Shown here: in pieces, positions 9,148 to 17,225 of the stretch | Layout of the letters: each line of letters starts with the position of its first letter | Position numbering within the stretch: position 1 is the first letter of the stretch | Origin: an uncultured Flavobacteriaceae bacterium | GTDB taxonomy: Bacteria; Bacteroidota; Bacteroidia; Flavobacteriales; Flavobacteriaceae | NCBI GenBank assembly: GCA_913048115.1 | Contig: CAJWVI010000005.1 | Coordinates: 17,625 to 81,624 of the forward strand | Length of the DNA: 64,000 nt | Direction of reading: 5' to 3' | Made by a program: the position numbers and the translations under genes | The notes under the pieces: generated by a model | Databases searched by the model: none | Told to the model about the DNA's origin: nothing | What the model saw: only the letters and a program-made list of their open reading frames with translations

Positions 9148-10383
9148 GTGAATATCAAAGCATACGATGTTATTATAATTGGTGGTGGAGCGGCAGGATT
9201 TTTTGCTGCGATCAACCTTAAAACCATTTCCCCCAAACTTAAAGTTGCTATTTTAGAGCGAGGTAACGAGGTGCTTACTAAAGTAAAAATTTCTGGAGGC
9301 GGAAGATGTAATGTTACCCATGCAGAATTCGTGCCCAGTGACCTTTCTAAAAATTATCCAAGAGGAGAGAAAGAATTGTTGGGTCCTTTCCATACATTTA
9401 TGACAGGTGATACCCTAGCTTGGTTTGAACAAAGAGGGGTTTCTATTAAAATGGAAGAAGATGGTAGAATGTTTCCAACCACAAATACTTCACAGACGAT
9501 TATAGATTGTTTTTTAAAAGAAATCTCAACCCTTGGTATTTCATTATTAAAAGGTCAGCCTGTAAAAGAGATTCATACACAAGACAATGCTTGGACTATT
9601 AAAACCACCTCTGATTTATATGCAGCTCAAAAGATTGTTATAGCCACAGGGAGTAATCCAAAAATATGGAATGTTTTGAAAGGCTTACAGCATACAATCA
9701 TACCACCCGTACCCTCCTTGTTCACTTTTAATATCAAAGACCAACGAATTCTAGATTTACCAGGCGTTTCTAAAGAGGTTAGTGTAAAAGTGATGGGCTT
9801 AAATGGCAAGGTAGTTTTGGAGAGCGAGGGTCCTTTGTTAATAACACATTGGGGTATGAGTGGTCCTGCTATCTTGAAGCTTTCTGCTTGGGGTGCTAGA
9901 GAATTAGAAACAGTATCCTATAAATTCACCATTATTGTTAATTGGTTGTTATACCAAACTCAAGAAGAGGTCCTAGTAGCGTTATTAAAACTTAAAACTA
10001 AGCAGCCCAAACAAACAGTTCTTAAATATGCTCAATTTGAAGTTCCAAAACGATTGTGGCAAAGTTTGGTGCAAACAAGCGGGATAGAAGCAACAGAGAT
10101 TTGGGCAGATATTTCTAAAAACAAACTTCAAAATTTAGCACAACAACTTACGCAATCCTATTTTGAAGTAAACGGTAAAAGCACCTTTAAAGAGGAGTTT
10201 GTTACCGCAGGTGGTGTAGCTTTAGAAGAGGTTAATTTTAAAACTTTTGAAAGCAAGATACATCCTAATTTATATTTTGCAGGAGAAGTAATGAATGTTG
10301 ACGCTATTACAGGAGGGTTTAATTTTCAAAATGCCTGGACGAGCGGTTATATTGTGTCCAAGGCAATTTCTGCAAAGCAGTAA
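9148..10383 (+). CDS. NAD(P)/FAD-dependent oxidoreductase, HI0933/YhiN family
   Basis: 411 aa. N-terminal dinucleotide-binding motif GGGAAGFFAA (residues 12-21), the family marker KVKISGGGRCNVTHAE near 45-60, and a C-terminal TAGGVALEEVN...FAGEVMNVDAITGGFNFQNAW that closes the FAD site. Members of this flavoprotein family (also called BaiN-like or YhiN) have no firmly known general substrate. The start is a GTG at 9148 directly before the FAD motif; no in-frame ATG is better placed. A short dyad GTTCT-TG-AGAAC at 9106-9117 lies upstream. Stand-alone gene. Confidence 0.88.
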   Translation: MNIKAYDVIIIGGGAAGFFAAINLKTISPKLKVAILERGNEVLTKVKISGGGRCNVTHAEFVPSDLSKNYPRGEKELLGPFHTFMTGDTLAWFEQRGVSIKMEEDGRMFPTTNTSQTIIDCFLKEISTLGISLLKGQPVKEIHTQDNAWTIKTTSDLYAAQKIVIATGSNPKIWNVLKGLQHTIIPPVPSLFTFNIKDQRILDLPGVSKEVSVKVMGLNGKVVLESEGPLLITHWGMSGPAILKLSAWGARELETVSYKFTIIVNWLLYQTQEEVLVALLKLKTKQPKQTVLKYAQFEVPKRLWQSLVQTSGIEATEIWADISKNKLQNLAQQLTQSYFEVNGKSTFKEEFVTAGGVALEEVNFKTFESKIHPNLYFAGEVMNVDAITGGFNFQNAWTSGYIVSKAISAKQ

Positions 10384-10498
10384 GCCTTCAATAGGCATTT
10401 TCAGAGGAGTGCTATAGGGCTTAAAGACTTTTTAAACAGCTAGTAAAATATGCTGTACTAAGTTGTGAAGGATCATTTTTAAAAGGCCTCTATTTTCG

Positions 10499-10506
10499 TA
10501 TCTTTA
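10499..10506 (+). promoter_or_regulatory. putative -7 promoter box of mvaD
   Basis: TATCTTTA, one base from the Bacteroidota consensus TAnnTTTG, 39 bases before the mvaD ATG. No convincing -33 TTG at the usual distance. Confidence 0.4.
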
Positions 10507-10545
10507 CTTCTTAAATTTAAGCCATCCAATTTAGGGCCCACACTT

Positions 10546-11637
10546 ATGACCAATCAAGACTTTATTCCAAAACCATATACAGAAATACTAGAAAACGGAA
10601 GCGTGTCCTATCAATCACCCAGTAATATTGCTTTGGTAAAATATTGGGGAAAGTACGCAGAACAATTACCTCAAAATGCTTCTGTAAGTTTTACCCTAAG
10701 TCAATGTAGAACAGAAACCACGGTGCACTTTAAAAAAAAGAATGAAGATTCTTTTGATTTTGAGGTCTACCTTGATGGAGTGCGTGAATTAGGTTTTGAG
10801 CCTAAGATTAAGAAATTCTTTGAGCGTGTGGAGCATTACATTCCATTTATTAAAAAGTATCACTTTGTTATTAGAACAAAAAATACCTTTCCGCATAGTA
10901 GTGGTATTGCAAGTTCTGCAAGTGGTATGAGCGCCCTAGCAATGTGTCTTGTAGCCATAGAAAACAAGTTAAACCTTCCTAAAGAACAACAAGCACAACA
11001 CAAAGAGTTTGGCTTACAAAAGGCTTCCTTTTTAGCTCGTTTAGGTTCAGGAAGTGCAGCTAGAAGTTTAGAGGGGCCTTTGGTTGTTTGGGGAGAACAC
11101 TCAAAAATAGAAGGCAGTAGTAACCTTTTTGGAACACGCTACCCATACGCTATTCATGAGAATTTCAGCAATTACCAAGATACTATTTTGTTGGTAGATA
11201 AGAATGAAAAACAAGTAAGCAGCACGGTGGGTCATGATTTGATGCATCATAACCCTTATGCTACAGAGCGTTTCAAAGAAGCAAATAACAACCTAGAAAA
11301 ACTCATTTCTATTTTTGAACAGGGTGATATAGATGCCTTTATTACGCTAGTAGAAAGTGAAGCGCTTCAATTACATGCCATGATGATGGCTAGTAAACCG
11401 TATTTTATTTTAATGAAACCAAATACATTAGAAATCCTCAATCGTATCTGGAGCTATAGAATCAAAACAGGTAGTAAAGTGTGTTTCACCCTAGATGCTG
11501 GAGCCAATGTTCATGTGCTGTATCCGGACTCAGAAAAAGATGCTGTAGCTAGGTTTATCAAAGACCAACTCGCCCATTTTTGCAAAGATGGCGCATACAT
11601 AGATGATTTTTTAGGTCAGGGTGCAACAGTGTTGTAG
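10546..11637 (+). CDS. mvaD: diphosphomevalonate decarboxylase
   Basis: 363 aa GHMP-superfamily enzyme that converts mevalonate diphosphate to isopentenyl diphosphate with ATP. Typical family sequences are ALVKYWGK near residues 28-35, SGIASSASGMSALA (the GHMP glycine/serine loop) near 122-135, and GSGSAARSLEGPLVVW near 164-179. An N-terminal extension of some 20 residues before SPSNIALVKYWGK is usual in Flavobacteriia. It heads an isoprenoid block with mevalonate kinase and a prenyltransferase. Confidence 0.95.
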   Translation: MTNQDFIPKPYTEILENGSVSYQSPSNIALVKYWGKYAEQLPQNASVSFTLSQCRTETTVHFKKKNEDSFDFEVYLDGVRELGFEPKIKKFFERVEHYIPFIKKYHFVIRTKNTFPHSSGIASSASGMSALAMCLVAIENKLNLPKEQQAQHKEFGLQKASFLARLGSGSAARSLEGPLVVWGEHSKIEGSSNLFGTRYPYAIHENFSNYQDTILLVDKNEKQVSSTVGHDLMHHNPYATERFKEANNNLEKLISIFEQGDIDAFITLVESEALQLHAMMMASKPYFILMKPNTLEILNRIWSYRIKTGSKVCFTLDAGANVHVLYPDSEKDAVARFIKDQLAHFCKDGAYIDDFLGQGATVL

Positions 11638-11730
11638 TCTTTATTTAATCCTTTTATAGCCATTGCCTTAGGCAACAGTTTTTACTCTTGTTTTTAAGAT
11701 TTTCATAACAATATATAAGCTCTTTTAAAG

Positions 11731-11738
11731 TATCTTTG
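11731..11738 (+). promoter_or_regulatory. putative -7 promoter box of the mevalonate kinase gene
   Basis: Perfect TAnnTTTG match (TATCTTTG) 39 bases before the ATG at 11778. The -33 element is not clear. Confidence 0.5.
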
Positions 11739-11777
11739 TAATTATTATGTACCTTTATTGGTATAATTTAAATTTTC

Positions 11778-12716
11778 ATGAAAGGTCCTCTCTTTTATTC
11801 AAAAATATTACTCTTTGGAGAGTATGGTATCATCAAAGATTCCAAAGGGCTTTCTATTCCTTATAATTTTTTTAAAGGTGCATTAAAGACAGATCAAAAG
11901 CACACTGATGCCGCTATCAAATCTAATGAGAGCCTTCATCATTTTGCTGTTTATTTGGAGAAATTACAAAATGACACTCCTACTTTAGCGACCTTCAATA
12001 CAGAAGCTTTACAGCTTGATGTCGCGCAAGGAATGTATTTTGATAGCACCATTCCACAAGGCTATGGTGTTGGAAGTAGTGGTGCTTTAGTAGCTGCTAT
12101 TTATGATAAGTACGCCACAGATAAAATTACAGTACTAGAGAATTTAACACGTGAAAAACTCTTAACATTAAAAAATATCTTTGCCGCTATGGAATCTTTT
12201 TTCCACGGAAAGTCTTCTGGCCTAGACCCCTTAAATAGTTACTTAAGTTTGCCTATTCTTATAAATAGCAAAGAAGATATAGAAAGTGCAAACATTCCCT
12301 CTCAGACGGTAGACGGTAAGGGTGCTGTATTTCTATTAGATACTGGTATTGTTGGAGAAACAGCTCCAATGGTACATATCTTTATGGAAAACATGAAGCA
12401 GGAGGGTTTTAGAAATATGTTAAAAAATCAATTTGTAAAACATACTGATGCTTGTGTGCATGATTTCTTAAAAGGAGATGTAAATTCTCTCTTTGGAAAT
12501 GTAAAACAACTTTCTAAAGTGGTTCTAGATAATTTTAAACCTATGATTCCTACTGAGTTCCAAACGCTTTGGAAAAAAGGTATTGATACCAATGCTTACT
12601 ACTTAAAACTATGTGGTTCTGGCGGTGGCGGTTATATGTTAGGTTTTACAGAAGATATTGACCATGCTCGCACAGCACTCAAGGATCACAAACTAGAAGT
12701 AGTATATAATTTCTAG
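11778..12716 (+). CDS. mvk: mevalonate kinase-like GHMP kinase
   Basis: 312 aa. N-terminal KILLFGEYGIIKDSKGLSIP is the substrate-side GHMP motif, PQGYGVGSSGALVAAIYDKY (about residues 94-113) the ATP-binding loop, and KLCGSGGGGYMLGF (about 275-288) the C-terminal GHMP motif. FHGKSSGLDPLNSYLS carries the catalytic Asp region of mevalonate kinases. It should phosphorylate mevalonate at C5. It follows mvaD and precedes a prenyltransferase gene by 26 bases. Confidence 0.88.
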   Translation: MKGPLFYSKILLFGEYGIIKDSKGLSIPYNFFKGALKTDQKHTDAAIKSNESLHHFAVYLEKLQNDTPTLATFNTEALQLDVAQGMYFDSTIPQGYGVGSSGALVAAIYDKYATDKITVLENLTREKLLTLKNIFAAMESFFHGKSSGLDPLNSYLSLPILINSKEDIESANIPSQTVDGKGAVFLLDTGIVGETAPMVHIFMENMKQEGFRNMLKNQFVKHTDACVHDFLKGDVNSLFGNVKQLSKVVLDNFKPMIPTEFQTLWKKGIDTNAYYLKLCGSGGGGYMLGFTEDIDHARTALKDHKLEVVYNF

Positions 12717-12742
12717 ATAACGCTCAACTCATTTTATCTTTT

Positions 12743-13648
12743 ATGTTCAGCAGAAAACAAAAACACATCATGTTAAAGTTTTTCAGCCTGTTCTCTGTTG
12801 TTAGAGGGTACAATATTTTAGTTATTATTCTGGCTCAATACCTCACCTCTGTATACATCCTGGCGCCAAATTTACCAGTAGGTAAAGTTCTTTTTGATGT
12901 CAATGTGTTGCTATTAGTTCTAGCCTCTGCTGCGGCCATTGCTGCAGGTTACATTATCAATAGTTTTTATGATAGTGAGAAAGATCTTATCAATAGACCA
13001 AATAAAACGGTATTGGATAGGCTGGTAAGTCAAAACACAAAACTATCGGGGTATTTTATCCTTAATTTTCTTTCTCTGGTATTTGCTAGTTCTGTTTCTT
13101 TTAGAACTGTGCTATTCTTTTCGCTCTATATTTTTGCTATTTGGCTGTATTCTCACAAACTCAAGAAGTTTTTGTTTATTGGAAATATTACCGCTGCAAT
13201 TTTAGCGGTCATACCTTTTTTTGCAGTGTTTATTTACTATCAAAACTTTAGCGATGTAATTTTTGTACATGCTACCTTTCTATTTTTGCTTATTTCTATG
13301 AAGGAACTCACCAAAGATTTAGAAAATATAAAAGGGGACTTAGCGCAAGATTATAAAACCATACCCGTTGTCTATGGGGTTTCTTTGGCAAAAATAATGC
13401 TGTGGTTACTTAGTGCTGTTACTCTAGTGCCAATAGTACTACTGCTTAAGAATTTCTCAATAGGGTATATGAACTACTATTTTTATGGTAGTATAGTGGC
13501 CTTGGTTGTTTTTGATTTAATTCTCTTGAAATCTAACAAAAGATTACACTACCTTATTTTGCATAATATTTTAAAATTCATCATTGTATCGGGTGTTTTT
13601 AGTATTGTGCTTATCAACGTAAATCTGGTCTTGAGTCGCGTTTTTTAA
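12743..13648 (+). CDS. UbiA-family prenyltransferase, GGGP geranylgeranyltransferase-like
   Basis: 301 aa, about nine membrane segments. The two Asp-rich motifs of UbiA enzymes are present: NSFYDSEKD followed by LINRPNK (residues about 74-88), and KDLENIKGD followed by KTIPVVYG (about 191-211). Flavobacterial members of this branch are commonly named geranylgeranylglycerol-phosphate geranylgeranyltransferase after archaeal relatives; the true acceptor here is not shown by sequence. An alternative start is ATG 12770 (MLKFFSLFSVVRGYN). It directly follows two mevalonate-pathway genes, consistent with use of a long-chain prenyl diphosphate. Confidence 0.83.
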   Translation: MFSRKQKHIMLKFFSLFSVVRGYNILVIILAQYLTSVYILAPNLPVGKVLFDVNVLLLVLASAAAIAAGYIINSFYDSEKDLINRPNKTVLDRLVSQNTKLSGYFILNFLSLVFASSVSFRTVLFFSLYIFAIWLYSHKLKKFLFIGNITAAILAVIPFFAVFIYYQNFSDVIFVHATFLFLLISMKELTKDLENIKGDLAQDYKTIPVVYGVSLAKIMLWLLSAVTLVPIVLLLKNFSIGYMNYYFYGSIVALVVFDLILLKSNKRLHYLILHNILKFIIVSGVFSIVLINVNLVLSRVF

Positions 13649-13760
13649 AGCTATACTCAACATTTGGTTTAGGTGTTTGTATGCTTTTTTTTATAAATAG
13701 CATCATTGGTGCTGTCGAGGTCGTTCAAAAAACATCAACAAAATTGATTAAATTAGCCCT

Positions 13761-14732
13761 ATGCAAAAAGAAAATTTATTGAATGTAGCCCTAGCACAAA
13801 TAGCTCCAGTATGGCTTGATAAAGTTGCTACGCTTGAAAGAATATACGCGCAAATTAAGGGTGCTGCAGCAAAAGACACTGAGCTCATTATCTTTGGTGA
13901 AGGTCTGCTGCCTGGTTATCCATTTTGGTTGGCATTAACAGGGGGTGCAAAGTGGAACACAAAGGCTAATAAAGAACTCTACGCGCATTATGCTCGCAAC
14001 GCAGTTACGATAGAAAATGGCGATTTAGACCAAGTATGTGCTTTGGCCAAAAAGCATCATATGGCTGTTTATTTAGGCATTATAGAGCGCCCTTTAGATA
14101 GAGGAGGGCATAGTCTTTATGCTTCTTTGGTTTATATCAATCAAGAGGGTGTCATACACTCTGTGCATCGTAAATTACAACCTACCTATGATGAGCGTCT
14201 TGTTTGGGCTCCTGGAGACGGAAATGGCTTGAAAGTCCATGCACTTAAACAATTTACCCTAGGGGGGCTTAATTGTTGGGAAAACTGGATGCCTTTGCCT
14301 AGAGCATCACTTTACGGGCAAGGAGAGAATTTACACATAGCCGTCTGGCCAGGAAGTGCTCATAATACCAAAGACATTACTCGGTTTATCGCCAGAGAGT
14401 CTCGCAGTTATGTAATTTCGGTATCAGCATTGATGTCAAAAAGTGATTTTCCTCTAGAGACCCCACATTATTCTAAAATTTTAGAAAAGAGTCCAGATAT
14501 CTTAGCTGATGGAGGTAGCTGTATTGCAGGTCCAGATGGTGAATGGATTTTGGAACCAGACACCCAGACTGATGGAAACATCTACCATACCTTAGATTTT
14601 AATAAGGTATATGAAGAACGTCAAAACTTTGATCCTGTGGGTCATTACTCTCGTCCAGACGTAACCAAATTAATTGTAAACAGAGAACGCCAATCTACCA
14701 TTTGTCTTGTTGATAATATGGAGGAGGAATAA
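13761..14732 (+). CDS. nitrilase-type carbon-nitrogen hydrolase
   Basis: 323 aa. The catalytic triad of the superfamily can be read: Glu in FGEGLLPGYPFW (E47), Lys in HRKLQPTYDERLVW, and Cys in GGLNCWENWMPLPR. The last motif is typical of true nitrilases (branch 1), which hydrolyse nitriles to acids and ammonia, rather than of amidases or NAD synthetases. No predicted membrane segments. The neighbours do not reveal the substrate. Confidence 0.85.
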   Translation: MQKENLLNVALAQIAPVWLDKVATLERIYAQIKGAAAKDTELIIFGEGLLPGYPFWLALTGGAKWNTKANKELYAHYARNAVTIENGDLDQVCALAKKHHMAVYLGIIERPLDRGGHSLYASLVYINQEGVIHSVHRKLQPTYDERLVWAPGDGNGLKVHALKQFTLGGLNCWENWMPLPRASLYGQGENLHIAVWPGSAHNTKDITRFIARESRSYVISVSALMSKSDFPLETPHYSKILEKSPDILADGGSCIAGPDGEWILEPDTQTDGNIYHTLDFNKVYEERQNFDPVGHYSRPDVTKLIVNRERQSTICLVDNMEEE

Positions 14733-14824
14733 ACAACGTTGTCTGTCGTTTTTAAAATATTTTGGCATGTTTTTTCTTTCTAATTTTCAGATTAGGGAAT
14801 CAATGTAATTCATAATTTAAAGCG

Positions 14825-14832
14825 TATCTTTG
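14825..14832 (+). promoter_or_regulatory. putative -7 promoter box of the RluB-like gene
   Basis: Perfect TAnnTTTG match (TATCTTTG) 39 bases before the ATG at 14872. Confidence 0.5.
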
Positions 14833-14871
14833 CGCCCAATTTAAAATACCTGAATTTCAGGAAACTACATC

Positions 14872-15759
14872 ATGAGCAGAAACGATAATAGACCAAAAGG
14901 AGCCAACAAAGGGCACGGTAAAAATGCGAAGTTTAAAAGTAATGATCGCAATGCAACATCGAAGCCAAGAGACGGAAAATCTAGAGCGGGTGAGTTAAAA
15001 CCAACTCCAAAAACTGTTACTCCAAAGCCAGCAAAGAAAAAACATGACGTGGTAGATGGAATTCGTTTAAATAAGTACATATCAAACAGTGGTATTTGTT
15101 CTCGTAGAGAGGCAGACACCTATATCGCTACTGGTTTAGTTTCTGTAAATGGAAAGATCATTAATGAGATGGGCTACAAGGTAAAACTAGAAGATGATGT
15201 GCGTTTTGATGGGCGTCGTCTTAACCCAGAGCCTATGTCTTACGTGCTATTAAACAAGCCTAAAGGATTTGCTACTACAACTAGTACAAATGACACCAAA
15301 GGAAATACCGTGATGGATTTGGTTGCTAATGCTTCTTCGGGTCGTATTACTCCTATTGGTAGACTTGGTAGAAATGCTACAGGCTTATTGTTTTTCACCA
15401 ATGATGACAAACTTAAAGAGAAATTGAGTAAAAAAGGAATGGAGCGTTTGTTTCATGTTGAGCTTGATAAAAATCTAAAAGCTGCAGATCTTAAAGAAAT
15501 TTCAGAAGGAATTCAAATTGGACCAAAGAAAATTCAGATTGAAGAAATAAGCTATGTAGATAATAAACCTAAAAAAGAAGTTGGGTTAAAAATCAAGCAT
15601 ATGGGAAACAGTGTAATTCGTGAAATATTTGATCATTTAGGATACAACATTTTGCGTTTAGACTGTGTTACTTTGGCACATTTAACCAAGAAAGATCTTC
15701 CAAGAGGACGCTGGAAAACGCTAACTAAAGAAGAGTTAGAGTTGTTTTCTATGCTTTAA
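14872..15759 (+). CDS. RluB/RsuA-like pseudouridine synthase homologue lacking the catalytic Asp
   Basis: 295 aa. Residues 1-60 are a basic, low-complexity extension (K, R, N, G, P). An S4 RNA-binding domain follows (IRLNKYISNSGICSRREADTY), then the RsuA/RluB catalytic fold (SYVLLNKPKGFATT). In active family members the central motif is GRLD with Asp as the nucleophile; here it reads GRLGRNATGLLFFTND, with Gly166 (codon GGT) in place of Asp. The usual NRQIRRMF segment near the C-terminus is also altered (NSVIREIFDHLG). It may bind rRNA without modifying it. Separated by only 7 bases from the convergent gene; no terminator seen between them. Confidence 0.8.
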   Translation: MSRNDNRPKGANKGHGKNAKFKSNDRNATSKPRDGKSRAGELKPTPKTVTPKPAKKKHDVVDGIRLNKYISNSGICSRREADTYIATGLVSVNGKIINEMGYKVKLEDDVRFDGRRLNPEPMSYVLLNKPKGFATTTSTNDTKGNTVMDLVANASSGRITPIGRLGRNATGLLFFTNDDKLKEKLSKKGMERLFHVELDKNLKAADLKEISEGIQIGPKKIQIEEISYVDNKPKKEVGLKIKHMGNSVIREIFDHLGYNILRLDCVTLAHLTKKDLPRGRWKTLTKEELELFSML

Positions 15760-15766
15760 TTGTTAA

Positions 15767-17038
15767 TTAAGTTATGGTTTCTCTATGGGAGCCATTTCTT
15801 GTTTGACTGTCTTGAAATAGCTCCAAAAGAACTACTGCAATTACAACACTATATTCTATAGCAACTAGCGCTAGGTTTTCATTAAACCCTTCAGCGCCAT
15901 AGGCTGCGTAGCTCAAAAAAACCATAAAGCTCCATACCAAAGCAAATTTGTACTTGGTAAACACGCTTAACAGTAGGGGTGTTGCTACATACCAAGGGTG
16001 AACTGTTGTGGATAATAAAAAGTAAATAGAAACAGCAAAAAGCAGTCCTGTGATGAGTTGTTGTGTGGTTTGGTTTTTTCTAAAAAAAGTTAGTATAATA
16101 ACACAGGCTATTACCACTAGTGGTAATACAAGACCAACGGTGGCTATGATGTTCCACCCAACACTTTGAAATCCAATCCACCGTATGATATAGTATACAC
16201 TTGCATTAAATTCAAAACGTTGAAACCATAAACCAATAGTTGTACCAAAGTTTAGCAAAAAGACTTTAGATAGAAAGGGAGCGAATGTAATTGCGATAGT
16301 TCCAAAAACTACCCAATAGAATTTTTTCATTATCCAGAATCCTTTTTTGAAGAGTCCCTCTGGAGCTAGATACTTATAAAATAGCGGAAGTAATAAAAGG
16401 GGCAGTAGTTTTACAGAAACTGAAATCCCTAACAATATAGCAGCCCAAAACCACTTGTCTTTATGCAGCAGGTATAATGCCCATACTAAAAAAAGAAGCA
16501 TCACGCCTTCAAAATGAAGATTTCCAGTAAGTTCTATGATGATAAATGGATTTAAAAAATACCAAAAGATGTTTCTTGCAGGTAGCTTGAGTTTCTCTAA
16601 AAGCTTTTTCCCAAAATATAAGATACCAATATCTGCTAAGATCATTAAGATACGCAAACCTATTACAGAGCCCAGGATAGAACCTTTAGCAAGTAAGCCA
16701 GCCAAAGCAAAGCAAAGCTGGTTGATAGGAGGGTAGTTGCTGTAATGACTTGCATTAAGGCCTCCCATACCCTTAATGAGTATGCTGCTATTTGAAATAG
16801 CGTCTAAAGAAGTTAAGCTGCTCGCTGGTAGATCTGCATTAGAGAGCTGTTGTGGGGTGAATACATAAGGATTTATTCCTAGATTGAGGAGTCTACCATC
16901 CCATATAAAGCGATAAAAATCTTGTGATAAATTAGGAATGGCAGGTAAAAATAAAAGCCGGAATAGGATGCCGAAAGCAGCTAAGACCCAAAAATTTAAT
17001 TTGGAGTATTGTGTCATTCTATAGGCACCATAAAACAA
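15767..17038 (-). CDS. GT87-like polytopic mannosyltransferase (5' end uncertain)
   Basis: At least 423 aa, about ten or more membrane segments. The extracytoplasmic loop NLSQDFYRFIWDGRLLNLGINPYVFTP has the DxxRFxWDG...GxNPY pattern of membrane glycosyltransferases that use polyprenyl-phosphate sugars (GT-C/GT87-like, often annotated mannosyltransferase). The interval given begins at a TTG (17038), but the same frame is open up to 17209 and encodes further membrane-like sequence, so the protein is surely longer; see the separate entry. It follows a TolB-like lipoprotein gene on the same strand and may share its transcript. The sugar donor and acceptor are inferred only from the family. Confidence 0.75.
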   Translation of the reverse strand: MFYGAYRMTQYSKLNFWVLAAFGILFRLLFLPAIPNLSQDFYRFIWDGRLLNLGINPYVFTPQQLSNADLPASSLTSLDAISNSSILIKGMGGLNASHYSNYPPINQLCFALAGLLAKGSILGSVIGLRILMILADIGILYFGKKLLEKLKLPARNIFWYFLNPFIIIELTGNLHFEGVMLLFLVWALYLLHKDKWFWAAILLGISVSVKLLPLLLLPLFYKYLAPEGLFKKGFWIMKKFYWVVFGTIAITFAPFLSKVFLLNFGTTIGLWFQRFEFNASVYYIIRWIGFQSVGWNIIATVGLVLPLVVIACVIILTFFRKNQTTQQLITGLLFAVSIYFLLSTTVHPWYVATPLLLSVFTKYKFALVWSFMVFLSYAAYGAEGFNENLALVAIEYSVVIAVVLLELFQDSQTRNGSHRETIT

Positions 17039-17209
17039 ACCACCATATAGAAGCAGTAGGTTTAGAAAGTCACTTCGCTCTAAGAAATACGCAAAAAGAA
17101 CATAAAGTGTTATACTCCCAAAAACAGGAACCAGTAGTTGTGTATATGCTTTTAAATATTTAATTGTGTTGTGTTTATTTGTATCATTAATAGCCCCTAC
17201 TATCCACCA
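17039..17209 (-). other. 5' coding extension of the mannosyltransferase without an in-frame ATG
   Basis: The frame of the downstream gene continues upstream for 57 codons to a TAA at 17212-17210 and encodes a plausible first membrane helix (LLVPVFGSITLYVLFAYFLE) plus start of a second, yet holds no ATG, GTG or TTG before 17038. An ATG at 17187 with a purine-rich AGGGG seven bases ahead lies one base out of frame and meets TAA at 17154-17152 after 11 codons. Either a rare start (ATT 17191, CTG 17134) is used, or a one-base frameshift lies between 17187 and 17152. Confidence 0.6.
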
Positions 17210-17225
17210 TTAGTTATCAATATTT

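Noticed and set aside
11663..11675. Possible terminator hairpin TTGCC-TTA-GGCAA after mvaD
   Set aside because: Five-base stem and a weak, displaced T run; too weak to call.
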